NCBI GenBank assembly: GCA_947642445.1 | Contig: CANRSF010000004.1 | Location: 1 to 64,000, forward strand | Direction of reading: 5' to 3' | DNA: 64,000 bases | Source of the DNA: an uncultured Collinsella sp. | Lineage (GTDB): Bacteria > Actinomycetota > Coriobacteriia > Coriobacteriales > Coriobacteriaceae | Shown here: in pieces, positions 51,312 to 59,796 of the stretch | Numbering within the stretch: the first letter of the stretch is position 1 | How the letters are laid out: each line of letters opens with the position of its first letter | Notes under the pieces: model-generated | What the model saw: the letters and a program-made list of their open reading frames with translations, nothing else | Database searches by the model: none | What the model was told of the DNA's origin: nothing | Program-made: the position numbers and the translations under genes

Positions 51312-51836
51312 ATGGCTTTTAACACGAAGGTCGATGTGGCCGATACCGAGCTCGAGGCGAATGAGGCCGTCGTCGATACCGGAGACGTGACGCTCGAGGA
51401 CGAGGCGCTCGTCGAGGCCGAGTCCGATGCGGACGAGGACAACGAGGAGATGGACGAGGAGGCGGACGAGTCCGAGGACTCGCTGACCTATTCCAACGGC
51501 GTGATCGAGAAGATCGTCGCCATGGCCACCCGCGAGGTGCCGCACGTTCTGGGCATGAAGGGCAACCTCATGCACTTTGTGCAGGAGCAGTTTGGTGCCG
51601 AGAACCTGACCAAGGGCGTGACGGTCGAGGTCACCGACGACAACCGCGTGGTCGTCAACATCTCGGTCATCATCGAGTACGGCGCCTATGCGCCTGCGAT
51701 CTTTGACGACGTTAAGGCGCGTGTCACCGAGCGTCTGGCCGCGATGACCGGCCTTGAGGTGGCGGGCGTCAACCTGCGCATCGAGGATGTCATCACCCCC
51801 GAGGAGTACGAGCACCGCACCAGCCAGCACGAGTAA
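51312..51836 (+). CDS. Asp23/Gls24 family envelope stress protein
   Basis: 174 residues: a very acidic N-terminal segment (about 60 residues, DEALVEAESDADEDNEEMDEEADESED), then the Asp23 domain (LTYSNGVIEKIVAMATREVPHVLGMKGNLMHF...KGVTVEVTDDNRVVVNISVIIEYGAYAPAIFDDVKARVTERLAAMTGLEVAGVNLRIEDVI). Asp23 proteins form assemblies under the membrane and answer cell-wall or alkaline stress. It follows DUF2273 after 44 bases with AAGGAGGAACC, and its TAA overlaps a CCTGCC hairpin. The acidic leader is longer than usual. Confidence 0.9.
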   Translation: MAFNTKVDVADTELEANEAVVDTGDVTLEDEALVEAESDADEDNEEMDEEADESEDSLTYSNGVIEKIVAMATREVPHVLGMKGNLMHFVQEQFGAENLTKGVTVEVTDDNRVVVNISVIIEYGAYAPAIFDDVKARVTERLAAMTGLEVAGVNLRIEDVITPEEYEHRTSQHE

Positions 51837-51886
51837 CCTACCAAAAAGGGACAGGTTTGTTTTGGCAGGTTTTATCTGCGTAAACG
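51835..51886 (+). repeat. CCTGCC hairpin repeat, copy 6
   Basis: Starts inside the asp23 TAA: AACCTACCAAAAAGGGACAGGTTTGTTTTGGCAGGTTTTATCTGCGTAAACG; one mismatch in the left arm. Confidence 0.85.
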
Positions 51887-51890
51887 TCAA

Positions 51891-51930
51891 ACGGCCGGTC
51901 GCGCATGCAAAAGCGCGGCCGGCCGTTTTC
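51891..51930 (+). terminator. intrinsic terminator of the Asp23 operon
   Basis: ACGGCCGG(TCGCGC)...(GCGCGG)CCGGCCGT with a TTTTC tail, just after hairpin copy 6. The presence of this ordinary terminator makes a terminator role for copy 6 unnecessary. Confidence 0.85.
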
Positions 51931-52043
51931 TATATGCCCTCGATGCGGTCATACCGCTCGTCTAACTAAGGGTTGCAATCTTCGCGTTCCGCGTTACCCT
52001 AATGGGCGCATTGTTTCCAAATTGTTAACGAGGGGTTGCCGTA

Positions 52044-53066
52044 ATGGCCGACGAACACGAGACCGAAAGCAAGGCATGGGCGATTGAAGCCGCTGCGGCA
52101 GAGGCGGCGTCGCGTGCCGCCGAGGAGGTACATCGTCCTCCGGTGGTGCCGATGGAGCGCGTTGTCGGTCGCGAGGATATCGAACGTGGCGAGCGCGCCG
52201 GCCGCAAGCGCAGCCAGGAGCCAGGCTTTCCGCGCTTTTTTGCCGAGCTCAATCTGGGCCTGATTCTCACGGCGTTCGCCATCGTGGCCTTTAAAACCCC
52301 CAATCACTTTGCCTTCGGCGGCACCTCGGGCGTGTCGGTCATTCTTTCCACGCTGTTCCCGACCCTGCCCGTCGGCGTCTTTATGTGGATTATCAACGCG
52401 GTCCTGGTCGTTCTAGGCTTTATCTTTTTGGAGCGCAAGGCGATTCTGTGGAGCGTCTTCGCTTCGTTTGCGCTTTCGGCCTACGTCTCGCTGTTTGAGC
52501 TCTTCATTCCGACGGATGTTTCGATGACGGGTGATATGTGGCTCGACCTGTGCTTTGCCGTCATCTTGCCGGCGCTCGGCAGCGCTATTGTCTTTGATAT
52601 CGGCGCCTCGACGGGTGGCACGGACATTCTTGCCATGATCCTCAAACGCCGCACCACGCTCGAGATTGGCCGCGCGCTGCTGCTGGTCGATATCGGCATC
52701 GTAACCATCGCGGCTTTCCTGTATGGCCCGCGCGTTGGCCTGTACTGCGTGCTTGGCCTGTTTGCCAAGACGCTCGTGGTCGATAAGGCTATCGAGAGCA
52801 TTCACCTTCGTAAGGTCTGCACGATCATTTGCGCCGAACCGCGAAAAGTCGAGGAGTTTATTGTCAAGCATCTCAACCGCACGGCAACGATCAGCCGTGG
52901 CTACGGCGCCTTCTCGGGCAAGTGCGTCACGGTGATCATGAGCGTGCTGAGCCGTCGCGAGGCAGTGCAGCTGCGCCGCTATACCCGCGAGATTGACCCT
53001 GGCGCCTTCATCACCATCGTCGATAGCTCCGAGATCGTCGGCAAGGGTTTCCGCGGAACGAACTAA
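52044..53066 (+). CDS. YitT family membrane protein (DUF161 plus DUF2179)
   Basis: 340 residues. After an unusual charged, Ala-rich N-terminal extension of about 65 residues comes the YitT membrane domain with five or six helices (LNLGLILTAFAIVAFKTPNHFAFGGTSGVSVILSTLFP, IVFDIGASTGGTDILAMILKRRTTLEIGRALLLVDIGIV). The C-terminal DUF2179 domain follows (VCTIICAEPRKVEEFIVKHLNRTATISRGYGAFSGKCVTVIMSVLSRREAVQLRRYTREIDPGAFITIVDSSEIVGKGF). The function is unknown; a transport role is often guessed. ATG after CGAGGGG. It stands alone between terminators. Confidence 0.88.
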   Translation: MADEHETESKAWAIEAAAAEAASRAAEEVHRPPVVPMERVVGREDIERGERAGRKRSQEPGFPRFFAELNLGLILTAFAIVAFKTPNHFAFGGTSGVSVILSTLFPTLPVGVFMWIINAVLVVLGFIFLERKAILWSVFASFALSAYVSLFELFIPTDVSMTGDMWLDLCFAVILPALGSAIVFDIGASTGGTDILAMILKRRTTLEIGRALLLVDIGIVTIAAFLYGPRVGLYCVLGLFAKTLVVDKAIESIHLRKVCTIICAEPRKVEEFIVKHLNRTATISRGYGAFSGKCVTVIMSVLSRREAVQLRRYTREIDPGAFITIVDSSEIVGKGFRGTN

Positions 53067-53216
53067 CGCGGTCGAGCTTATCAAACAATCGAATAGCGCC
53101 CTGCGCATTGCAAATGCGTCATGTTGGAGTATTTGTCCCCACATTGGGCGATAATGTTGCCAAAGACATCGTTTGCGATCCAGGTGATTCGCTCTAGATA
53201 CGAAGGGATGATTTCG

Positions 53217-54578
53217 ATGTTCTGTTCGCAGTGTGGCGCCCCCATGGGCGATAACGACAAGTTCTGTGGCGCGTGTGGCGCTCCTAATACCGGTGCTGCA
53301 ACCTCTGCTCCTCAGGGGCAGTCTCAGCCTCAGCAGTTTGTTCCTCAGCCTAACGTGAACGTGCCCAAGGGCTGTGTAGCTCAGGCGTTTGAAGACATGA
53401 CCAAGACGCCGGGCGTGCTGCAGCGCGTGTGCCAGATTGCCTTTTTGCCGGCGCTCATCTGTGTCGTGTCGGTGCTCGTGCTCTTCATTCCCGTTATCGG
53501 CGGTATCGCGGCTGCCTTCGGCTTTTTGGCTGCCTGTGTGGCAAGCGCGTGCGGTTCTGGCTTTGGCATCGAATGGGGTCGCGACCTGTCGCTCAAGGTC
53601 GATGACGGCATGGATCGTCCGTTGATGCGTTCCACGTCGTTTGGCCTTGGCGTCTTTTCGGGCGTTATTTCGAGCGTGCTCAAGGTTATCGCGGCTATTC
53701 CCGTTATTGGTGTAGCGCTTTCGCTGGTGGAGAGCGTGGTAATTGGTGCCGCGGGTGCGTACTCTTATTACGGCTCCTATGCGCTTGAGGCCGCTCTATT
53801 TGGCTCGCTGGGCCTGTTTGTTCTGGCTATGATTGCCACGGCGGTCCTGGGTGTCTTCTTTACTATGTTCGCCGACATCGCCGTGATGCACTTTGCGGTG
53901 ACCGGTCGCGTCGAGAGCGCGTTTTCGCTCGATAAGGTCTGGGCGGCCTTTAAGAACAATAAGACCAAGCTGTTCTGCGCATCGTTCCTTCCCGAGTTTT
54001 TGACGGGTCTGGTCGCCAACGTTATCACATGGATCCTGACGCTCGTCTTTGGCACCATTGCCTCTGTCGGTATGTATAGCTACTACTACCGTCCTACGGC
54101 TATTGAGGCGCTTGTTACCGGCGGTGGCATTACGCTCGTATTGTTCTTGGTGCTGACGGCGTTTGTCACGGTATTCCTTACGGTCTTTGGCAACATGCTC
54201 AAGCATCGTGCCGTTGGCTATTGGGTGGCGCGCTACGCAAGCGAGTGGGCCGACGAGGACAAGGACGACGTCCTGACCTTTGTGCTGCCGTTTGAGAAGA
54301 AGTCTGCTCCTTCGGGTTACAGCGCTCCGGATGCTTCGCCGGCACCTGCGCCCGAGCCCGAGCCCGCGCCCGAGTCTGCGCCTGAGCCTGCACCCGAGCC
54401 GGCGCCTGTGCCTGAGCCGGCACCCGCACCTGCGCCTGCAACGTCGCCCGCGCCGAGTTCTGCTCCCGAGCAGGAGTGCCCGCCTGTTGGCGAACCTGCT
54501 GAGCAGACTGCGCCGGCGTTGGGCGATAAGGGCGATCAGGCAGCGACCGATCAGCCCGAAGAAGACCAGGCCGAATAG
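53217..54578 (+). CDS. zinc-ribbon, DUF4013-like membrane protein with Pro/Ala/Glu tail
   Basis: About 453 residues. N-terminal zinc ribbon MFCSQCGAPMGDNDKFCGACG (two CxxC pairs), a Gln/Pro linker, and a membrane domain with about six helices and the DUF4013-like pattern (FEDMTKTPGVLQRVCQIAFLPALICVV, GFGIEWGRDLSLKVDDG, FADIAVMHFAVTGRVESAFSLDKVWAAFKNN). A low-complexity tail of repeated APEP units (about residues 365-415) follows. The ATG at 53217 follows CGAAGGGA. Its role is unknown. The next gene also begins with a zinc ribbon, pointing to a shared family of envelope proteins. Confidence 0.78.
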   Translation: MFCSQCGAPMGDNDKFCGACGAPNTGAATSAPQGQSQPQQFVPQPNVNVPKGCVAQAFEDMTKTPGVLQRVCQIAFLPALICVVSVLVLFIPVIGGIAAAFGFLAACVASACGSGFGIEWGRDLSLKVDDGMDRPLMRSTSFGLGVFSGVISSVLKVIAAIPVIGVALSLVESVVIGAAGAYSYYGSYALEAALFGSLGLFVLAMIATAVLGVFFTMFADIAVMHFAVTGRVESAFSLDKVWAAFKNNKTKLFCASFLPEFLTGLVANVITWILTLVFGTIASVGMYSYYYRPTAIEALVTGGGITLVLFLVLTAFVTVFLTVFGNMLKHRAVGYWVARYASEWADEDKDDVLTFVLPFEKKSAPSGYSAPDASPAPAPEPEPAPESAPEPAPEPAPVPEPAPAPAPATSPAPSSAPEQECPPVGEPAEQTAPALGDKGDQAATDQPEEDQAE

Positions 54579-54747
54579 CTTGAGGGGGGCTGCGGTCCAG
54601 AGTGCCTAAGGCCATGGTCCGTTTTAGCCGATGCCGCCGGGTTGGTTGCCTTCATTTTGGTAATCGACCCGGCGTGATTGAAGGTATCCCGTTGGGATGC
54701 GGCATGTGAGACCAAAGACGCATGTCGTCTTATGGGAAGGAGGATCT

Positions 54748-55329
54748 ATGTTTTGCGAAAATTGCGGAGCACCCGTTTTGGATGATGCAAAGTTTTGTCC
54801 TGCTTGCGGCGAGCCCGTCAACGCTACGTCGGCTGCCGCGTCTGAGCCTCAGCCGGTACAGATTCAGCCCGCCCCGGCACCTCAGCCTGCGCCTCAGGGC
54901 GCACCCACACCGCCACCCATGCCCGGTGCGGTTGAGCTCGATCGTAACTTTGGCATGATACTGCTGCTCGCTATTGTCACGTGCGGCATCTACGGCATCT
55001 ATGCGTACTACAAAATATCTGAGGATGTCGCAACTATGTGCTCGGGCGACGGGGACGATATGCCCAACTACCTGATTGCAATCCTGCTGTCGTTCATTAC
55101 CTGCGGCATCTATGGCCTGTGGTGGACATACCGTTTCGGCAATCGCATCCAGGCCAACGGTCCTCGCTATGGTCTTACCATTGCCGAGAGCGGCACGACG
55201 CTTCTGTTGTGGCAGCTGATCGGCGCCTTGCTGTGCGGCATCGGACCGATTATTGGTTTCTATCTGATCGTCAAGAACGTCAACGCGATGGCGGCTGCCT
55301 ACACTGCGCAGGTTACGGCACGTGCGTAG
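54748..55329 (+). CDS. zinc-ribbon, DUF4234-like membrane protein
   Basis: 193 residues: zinc ribbon MFCENCGAPVLDDAKFCPACG, a Pro/Gln/Ala linker, then a DUF4234-like membrane part (GMILLLAIVTCGIYGIYAYYKISEDVATMCSGDGDDMPNYLIAILLSFITCGIYGLWWTYRFGNRIQANG, TLLLWQLIGALLCGIGPIIGFYLIVKNVNAMAAAY). The repeated CGIYGIYA/CGIYGLWW motifs mark the family. Start chosen at 54748 after GGGAAGGAGG. The next gene overlaps its end by 8 bases, so the two are translated together. The function is unknown. Confidence 0.85.
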   Translation: MFCENCGAPVLDDAKFCPACGEPVNATSAAASEPQPVQIQPAPAPQPAPQGAPTPPPMPGAVELDRNFGMILLLAIVTCGIYGIYAYYKISEDVATMCSGDGDDMPNYLIAILLSFITCGIYGLWWTYRFGNRIQANGPRYGLTIAESGTTLLLWQLIGALLCGIGPIIGFYLIVKNVNAMAAAYTAQVTARA

Positions 55330-55816
55330 CAACTCGGATTCACAAGCACGGTCCAAGACAAGGGGCGCGGCGGGGCTATTCCGCCGCGCCCTTTTGTTCG
55401 CCGCTATCTTGGCGCTGTCGTGCCTTGTGCTGTATGTGACGGGCATCGGCTGCCCGTTTAGGGCGCTTACGGGCATTCCGTGCCCGGGCTGCGGCATGAC
55501 GCGCGCGTGGCTCGCGGCGTTTGGGCTCGATTGGCGTGCCGCGCTTGCGTATCATCCGCTGTTTTGGATGGTTCCCCCTATGTTTGCGCTGGCGTGCGCC
55601 AGGGACTATGTCACAACTTCGCGCACCCGAAAGACAATCGATGCGGCGCTGGTCGCAATATGCTTGCTGCTGGTTGCGGTGTGGGCAATCCGCCTGGTCA
55701 ACCCCGCAGACGCCGGCCTGCTTTTTGGGGGCCATGTTCCTGTGGGGGTTCCTGCCGATATCATTTATCTCGAGCAGCCACGCTGGCTCATCCTCCTTCG
55801 CTCTTACCTGTCGTGA
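55322..55816 (+). CDS. DUF2752 membrane protein
   Basis: 164 residues. The family signature is ITGIGCPFRALTGIPCPGCGMTRAWLAAFGLDWRAALAYHPLFWM (GCP...CPGCGMTRA), with about four membrane helices. The function is unknown; the Cys motif could bind metal. GTG start inside the end of the zinc-ribbon gene (8-base overlap) gives a two-gene unit. A strong bidirectional terminator follows. Confidence 0.85.
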   Translation: MRSNSDSQARSKTRGAAGLFRRALLFAAILALSCLVLYVTGIGCPFRALTGIPCPGCGMTRAWLAAFGLDWRAALAYHPLFWMVPPMFALACARDYVTTSRTRKTIDAALVAICLLLVAVWAIRLVNPADAGLLFGGHVPVGVPADIIYLEQPRWLILLRSYLS

Positions 55817-55848
55817 CGGAGGATACGTTGGAAAAGCGGTCGACACAT

Positions 55849-55887
55849 AAGCGGGGGCGAACGTTGAGATAACGTTCGCCCCCGCTT
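55849..55887. terminator. bidirectional terminator
   Basis: AAGCGGGGGCGAACGTT / AACGTTCGCCCCCGCTT, 17-bp perfect stem between the convergent DUF2752 and M20 genes. Confidence 0.9.
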
Positions 55888-55922
55888 TGCTCTAGCCAGG
55901 TTGTTACGGGTGGGCGTGACGG

Positions 55923-57386
55923 CTACTCGTCGCGCTTCTCCTCGTGGCGAGCAGCGGCACGGGCATCGTGAATGCCCTTGATGGCGGCATGGCGGGCGGT
56001 GCGGGCGTCGTGCACGGCGTCGCGGGCCTCGGCGGCCGTTGCCTTGGCAGAGCGCAGCTTGGCCGCCAGGTCGGGATTGGTCTCGGCAACTGCGGCGATC
56101 GTGGGGCCGTCGAGCTCTTCTTGCGTGGGCTCGGCCAAAAAGTCGATGGCATACTGAGCGGCTACCATGGAGCCCTTGGCGAGTACGCTCTCGTCGATCT
56201 TGTAGAAGCAGGAGTGCTGGGCATAGGTGGCGCCAATCTGGGGGTTGCGCGTGCCAACAAAGGCGAGCACGCCCGGCACACGGCGCAGGTACTCCGAGAA
56301 GTCCTCGCCCGAAAGCGTGCCGCGGTAATGGCCCTCGCCCGCGGGGCCCAGGCACTTGAGCACAGCTTGGCGGCAGCGCTCGCTCGAGGCGGCATCGTTT
56401 TCGACCTTGTAGTTGGCGATGGTGTAGTCGGTGAGTTCGGCCTCGGCGCCCAGGGCCGCCGCAGTGTGCTCCACGATGCGGCGCATAAGCTCGGGCATCT
56501 CCTCATGCGTCTTGTCACCATAGGTGCGCACCGTGCCGGCGAGGTATGCCGTGCCGGCGATAACGTTGCGCGCGGTGCCGCCGTGCAGTTCGCCGACGGT
56601 GATGACGGCGGGTTCGTAGGGGCTAATCTCGCGCGAGACGATGGTCTGCAGGGCGTTGACGATTTCGGCGGCAACCATAACGGCGTCGTGGCCGCGCTGG
56701 GGCATGGCGCCATGGCACGAGGTGCCGCGGACGTCGATGCGGAACCAGTCGGTGTTTGCCATGCGCGGACCGGGCTCGCAGCTCACGGTGCCGGCATCGA
56801 CCTCGCTCCAGATGTGCGCGGCATAGGCACCGTCGACGCCATCGAGTACGCCCGTGCCGATCATGAGCTTGGCACCCTGGCCGTTTTCCTCGCTGGGCTG
56901 GAAAACGATGCGAATCTCGCCGTGGATGTCATCGGTCATGTGGCGCAGAATCTGCAACGTGCCGAGCATCATGGCGATATGGCAGTCGTGGCCGCAGGCG
57001 TGCATGCAGCCCTCGTTGACGCTGGCGAACTCCTCGCCGGTCTGCTCGGTGACGGGCAGGGCGTCGATGTCGGCGCGCAGCAGGATACGGCGGCGCGGCG
57101 TGCCGTCCTCGCGGTAGGCATCGGGCGCGGTGCCGCGGAGTGTCGCCACCAGGCCCGTCTTGAGTGGACGCTCGTAGGGGATATTCATGGCGTCGAGCTG
57201 GTTGGCGATGTCGGAAGTCGTGCGCTCCTCGGCAAGGCTCAGCTCCGGGTGCTTATGGAAGTGCCGGCGCTGCTTGATGATGTAGGGTTCAAACTCGGCG
57301 GCGATATCATGGATGGCCGCGGTGACGTCGTCTGCCGCGCGAACCTCGGTTGCCGCCATAATCTGCTGTGCCTTGGTCTTCGTCAT
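55923..57386 (-). CDS. M20 family amidohydrolase/peptidase
   Basis: 487 residues, di-metal amidohydrolase of the M20D group (hippurate, N-acetyl amino acid or aminobenzoyl-glutamate hydrolase-like). Motifs: RRHFHKHPELSLAEERT, LLRADIDALPVTEQTG, MHACGHDCHIAMMLGTL (first metal ligands), FQPSEENGQGAKLMIGTGVLDGV (catalytic Glu), IWSEVDAGTV, the dimerisation lid RGTSCHGAMPQRGHDAVMVAAEIVNALQTIVSR, and a late GEDFSEYLRRVPG. The ATG at 57386 follows AAGGAG; the track extends 206 codons further in error. The last 65 residues (LRSAKATAAEARDAVHDARTARHAAIKGIHDARAAARHEEKRDE) are an Ala/Arg-rich helix not usual in the family. Confidence 0.9.
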   Translation of the reverse strand: MTKTKAQQIMAATEVRAADDVTAAIHDIAAEFEPYIIKQRRHFHKHPELSLAEERTTSDIANQLDAMNIPYERPLKTGLVATLRGTAPDAYREDGTPRRRILLRADIDALPVTEQTGEEFASVNEGCMHACGHDCHIAMMLGTLQILRHMTDDIHGEIRIVFQPSEENGQGAKLMIGTGVLDGVDGAYAAHIWSEVDAGTVSCEPGPRMANTDWFRIDVRGTSCHGAMPQRGHDAVMVAAEIVNALQTIVSREISPYEPAVITVGELHGGTARNVIAGTAYLAGTVRTYGDKTHEEMPELMRRIVEHTAAALGAEAELTDYTIANYKVENDAASSERCRQAVLKCLGPAGEGHYRGTLSGEDFSEYLRRVPGVLAFVGTRNPQIGATYAQHSCFYKIDESVLAKGSMVAAQYAIDFLAEPTQEELDGPTIAAVAETNPDLAAKLRSAKATAAEARDAVHDARTARHAAIKGIHDARAAARHEEKRDE

Positions 57387-57548
57387 GGTCGATTTGCTCC
57401 TTGCTGGCTCGATCGCAAAATCGTACAGGCTCTCTCCAGTATGCCACCTGCCGCTAGGGCTGGTAAAGTTGCCGTTTGCCGCTTGGGGTTTTGTTGCAAG
57501 GGCGGGGGAGTACACTCGGGGGTGTTGAATTACCTGCCAGAGACGGGG

Positions 57549-59192
57549 ATGCTCATGCAGCATATCGATCGGATTATCCGCTCCAAGAACGTTTTTACCG
57601 CCCAAGACGGTATCGATACCGCCCGCGAGCTGGCGATCGCCATCGCGGGTGATCGCATCGTCGCAGTCGGCGCGCCCGATGACGTGATTGACGCCGCACC
57701 TGCCGCCACGCCGGTGGTCGATTACGGCGAGCAGTTTGTCTGCCCCGGTTTCCACGATGCGCACCTGCATTTCTTCCATACTTCGGTTGGCTCCTCGCCG
57801 TACATGCTCATGGATATGGGCACGTCCGAGGCAGCATTGGTGCAGCATGCGCTCGAGTTTTCCAAAGGCTTGCCAGATGACGCCTGGGTCGTGACCCAGG
57901 GTTGGCGCGATTACCGCTGGGATCCGCCCGAGCACCCTACCAAGGCCTCCCTCGATGCGGCATTTCCCGATCGTCCCTGCGTTATGTACTCGGGCGACGG
58001 GCACACGCTGTGGCTCAACAGCCGCGCACTCGAGGCGCTCGGCGTTACGCGCGACAGCGAGCCTCCGGCGGGTGGCAGTTACGACAAAGACTCAAACGGT
58101 GAGCTTACGGGTATCGCTCACGAGGCTGCGGCCATGCAGCTGCTGCCGCGCTGCCTGGAGTGGCTGGGCGAGGACCGCATCGCGAGCGCATACGCCGACC
58201 AGATGAAGCGTATGGCCGAGCAAGGCATTACCTCAATCTGCGATATGTCGCTCATGCCCATGCCAGGCTGCGACTTTATTCGCGACGATGTTTACGACAA
58301 GCTGCAGGCCGCCGGCAAGCTGGGCATCCGCGCCCATCTGTTTCCCACGCTGCTGGATGACCAATCGCGCTTGGAAGAACTCCAGACCCGCTACGCGAAC
58401 AACGCGCTGCTCTCGGCGCCAGGCTTTAAACAGTTCTTCGACGGCGTGTCGAGCGAGCATACCGCATACCTCACTGATCCCTATACCAATCCACGCTTCC
58501 CGGGCGATCAGGGTCGCCTGACGGTTCCTGTCGAGCGCATGCGCAAGTTGGTTCTGGCGGCAGCCGAGCGCGGCCACACCGTGCGCATCCACGTTATCGG
58601 CGACGGCGCCATCCATGCTGCGCTCGATATCTTTGAGGAGGCGGCAGAGCTCTACGGCTTGCCCCAGCACGGCCACAATACGCTTGAGCACCTGGAGAAT
58701 CTGCTGCCTCAGGACATCGATCGTCTGCGCAAGCTCAACGTCATTGCCTCGAGCCAGCCTTGCCACATCACGCTCGACCCGGGTGGCCCGGAGCGCGACC
58801 TGGGCCTGGAACGCAGCCGCATCATGTGGCCGTTCGCAACTTATCAGCAGCGCGGTATCCGTCAAGCTTTCGGTACCGACAGCCCCATCACGGCCGTTAC
58901 CAGCATGAACGTGCTCTACACGGCTATCACGCGCCAAGATCCCCGCAGCCACTGGCCCGAGGGCGGCTGGCTGCCGAGCGAGCGTATCGACGCGGCAACG
59001 GCCCTGCGCAGCTACACGCTTGGCAGCGCGTACGCAGCGGGCGACGAGCAAAACCTCGGCAGCCTAGAGCCCGGCAAATACGCCGACCTGGTAGTCCTGG
59101 ACCAAAACCCGCTCACCATCGACCCCCAAGAGCTGCAAGCCACCAAGGTTCAGGCCACCTACCTGGCAGGCAACTTGATTTACGAGCGCTAA
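57549..59192 (+). CDS. YtcJ-like amidohydrolase
   Basis: About 547 residues of the metal-dependent amidohydrolase superfamily, YtcJ group (often annotated exoenzyme regulator AepA). Metal and active-site motifs: FVCPGFHDAHLHF early, VTQGWRDYRWDPPEHPTKASLDAAFPDRPCVMYSGDGHTLWLNSRAL, FDGVSSEHTAYL, IHVIGDGAIHAALD, NTLEHLENL, and FGTDSPIT with the late Asp. The C-terminal LGSLEPGKYADLVVLDQNPLTIDP is typical. The substrate is not known. The start is uncertain: ATG 57549 or 57555, or GTG 57522. It diverges from the M20 gene. Confidence 0.85.
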   Translation: MLMQHIDRIIRSKNVFTAQDGIDTARELAIAIAGDRIVAVGAPDDVIDAAPAATPVVDYGEQFVCPGFHDAHLHFFHTSVGSSPYMLMDMGTSEAALVQHALEFSKGLPDDAWVVTQGWRDYRWDPPEHPTKASLDAAFPDRPCVMYSGDGHTLWLNSRALEALGVTRDSEPPAGGSYDKDSNGELTGIAHEAAAMQLLPRCLEWLGEDRIASAYADQMKRMAEQGITSICDMSLMPMPGCDFIRDDVYDKLQAAGKLGIRAHLFPTLLDDQSRLEELQTRYANNALLSAPGFKQFFDGVSSEHTAYLTDPYTNPRFPGDQGRLTVPVERMRKLVLAAAERGHTVRIHVIGDGAIHAALDIFEEAAELYGLPQHGHNTLEHLENLLPQDIDRLRKLNVIASSQPCHITLDPGGPERDLGLERSRIMWPFATYQQRGIRQAFGTDSPITAVTSMNVLYTAITRQDPRSHWPEGGWLPSERIDAATALRSYTLGSAYAAGDEQNLGSLEPGKYADLVVLDQNPLTIDPQELQATKVQATYLAGNLIYER

Positions 59193-59796
59193 TATTCATG
59201 TCGTACCGTTAAACGCGGCTCGGGCAGCCTATTGTGGGATGGCACTCGAGCCGCGTTTGTTTGCCGATGGGGGTTCGTTAGGAGCGTCCCCTCTCTGCTG
59301 GATTTGGGCGCAGGGTGGAAGCGCTGCTGCTCCGCGCGCTCAATTGGGACATCAGCGATGCTTTCTCTTAGCGTTTTGCATACTTCCAGTTGCAGATTGC
59401 AAAAAAAGTTGAGATGTTCTTTTCGGTCCTGATGTACCCCCGCCTGGGCCGTGCAAAAAATGGAGTATTCAGCACCGTGAGCTCTGCCGGTGCCGCTGCA
59501 GTCGGGTGGCATTGCGGAGATCGACGTCATTTTGGGGTCCGGTGCGGTGCGAGGCACGCTTTTTTGTCCTGACGGGGTTTGCCCGTCGACCCAAATCGCC
59601 GGTCAAAGGCGTTCTTGGGACCAATATGGTGTGTCCGGCGCGTATGCAGCCGTCCTGGCCTGCTGAAAACTCCCAAAAATGCACGCTGCTCCCCAGGGGA
59701 CCCGTGCGAGCGGCGAAAACCATGCCCAAGTCGCTGTCCGCATCGTCATTTTGCTGCACTGACTTTTCTGAATACTGGGCCCGAGATTGGTCAACC
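59193..59796. other. 604-base region between convergent genes
   Basis: Begins with the terminator at 59211-59258. I recognise no gene in the rest. Track ORFs that cover it (59506 +, 59469 -) are extensions of shadow frames. The stretch 59460-59760 has several small imperfect stems (for example GACGGGGTTTGCCCGTC near 59573) and even base use, and could be an intergenic repeat or a decayed sequence. Confidence 0.45.
59211..59258 (+). terminator. intrinsic terminator of the YtcJ-like gene
   Basis: AAACGCGGCTCG...CGAGCCGCGTTTGTTT, 12-bp perfect stem. Confidence 0.85.

Noticed and set aside
55944-57548. 1,082-residue plus-strand ORF whose first half lies antisense to the M20 gene
   Set aside because: Only the part from about 57549 is protein-like (YtcJ). 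The upstream half mirrors M20 codons in a GC-rich gene and is an artefact.
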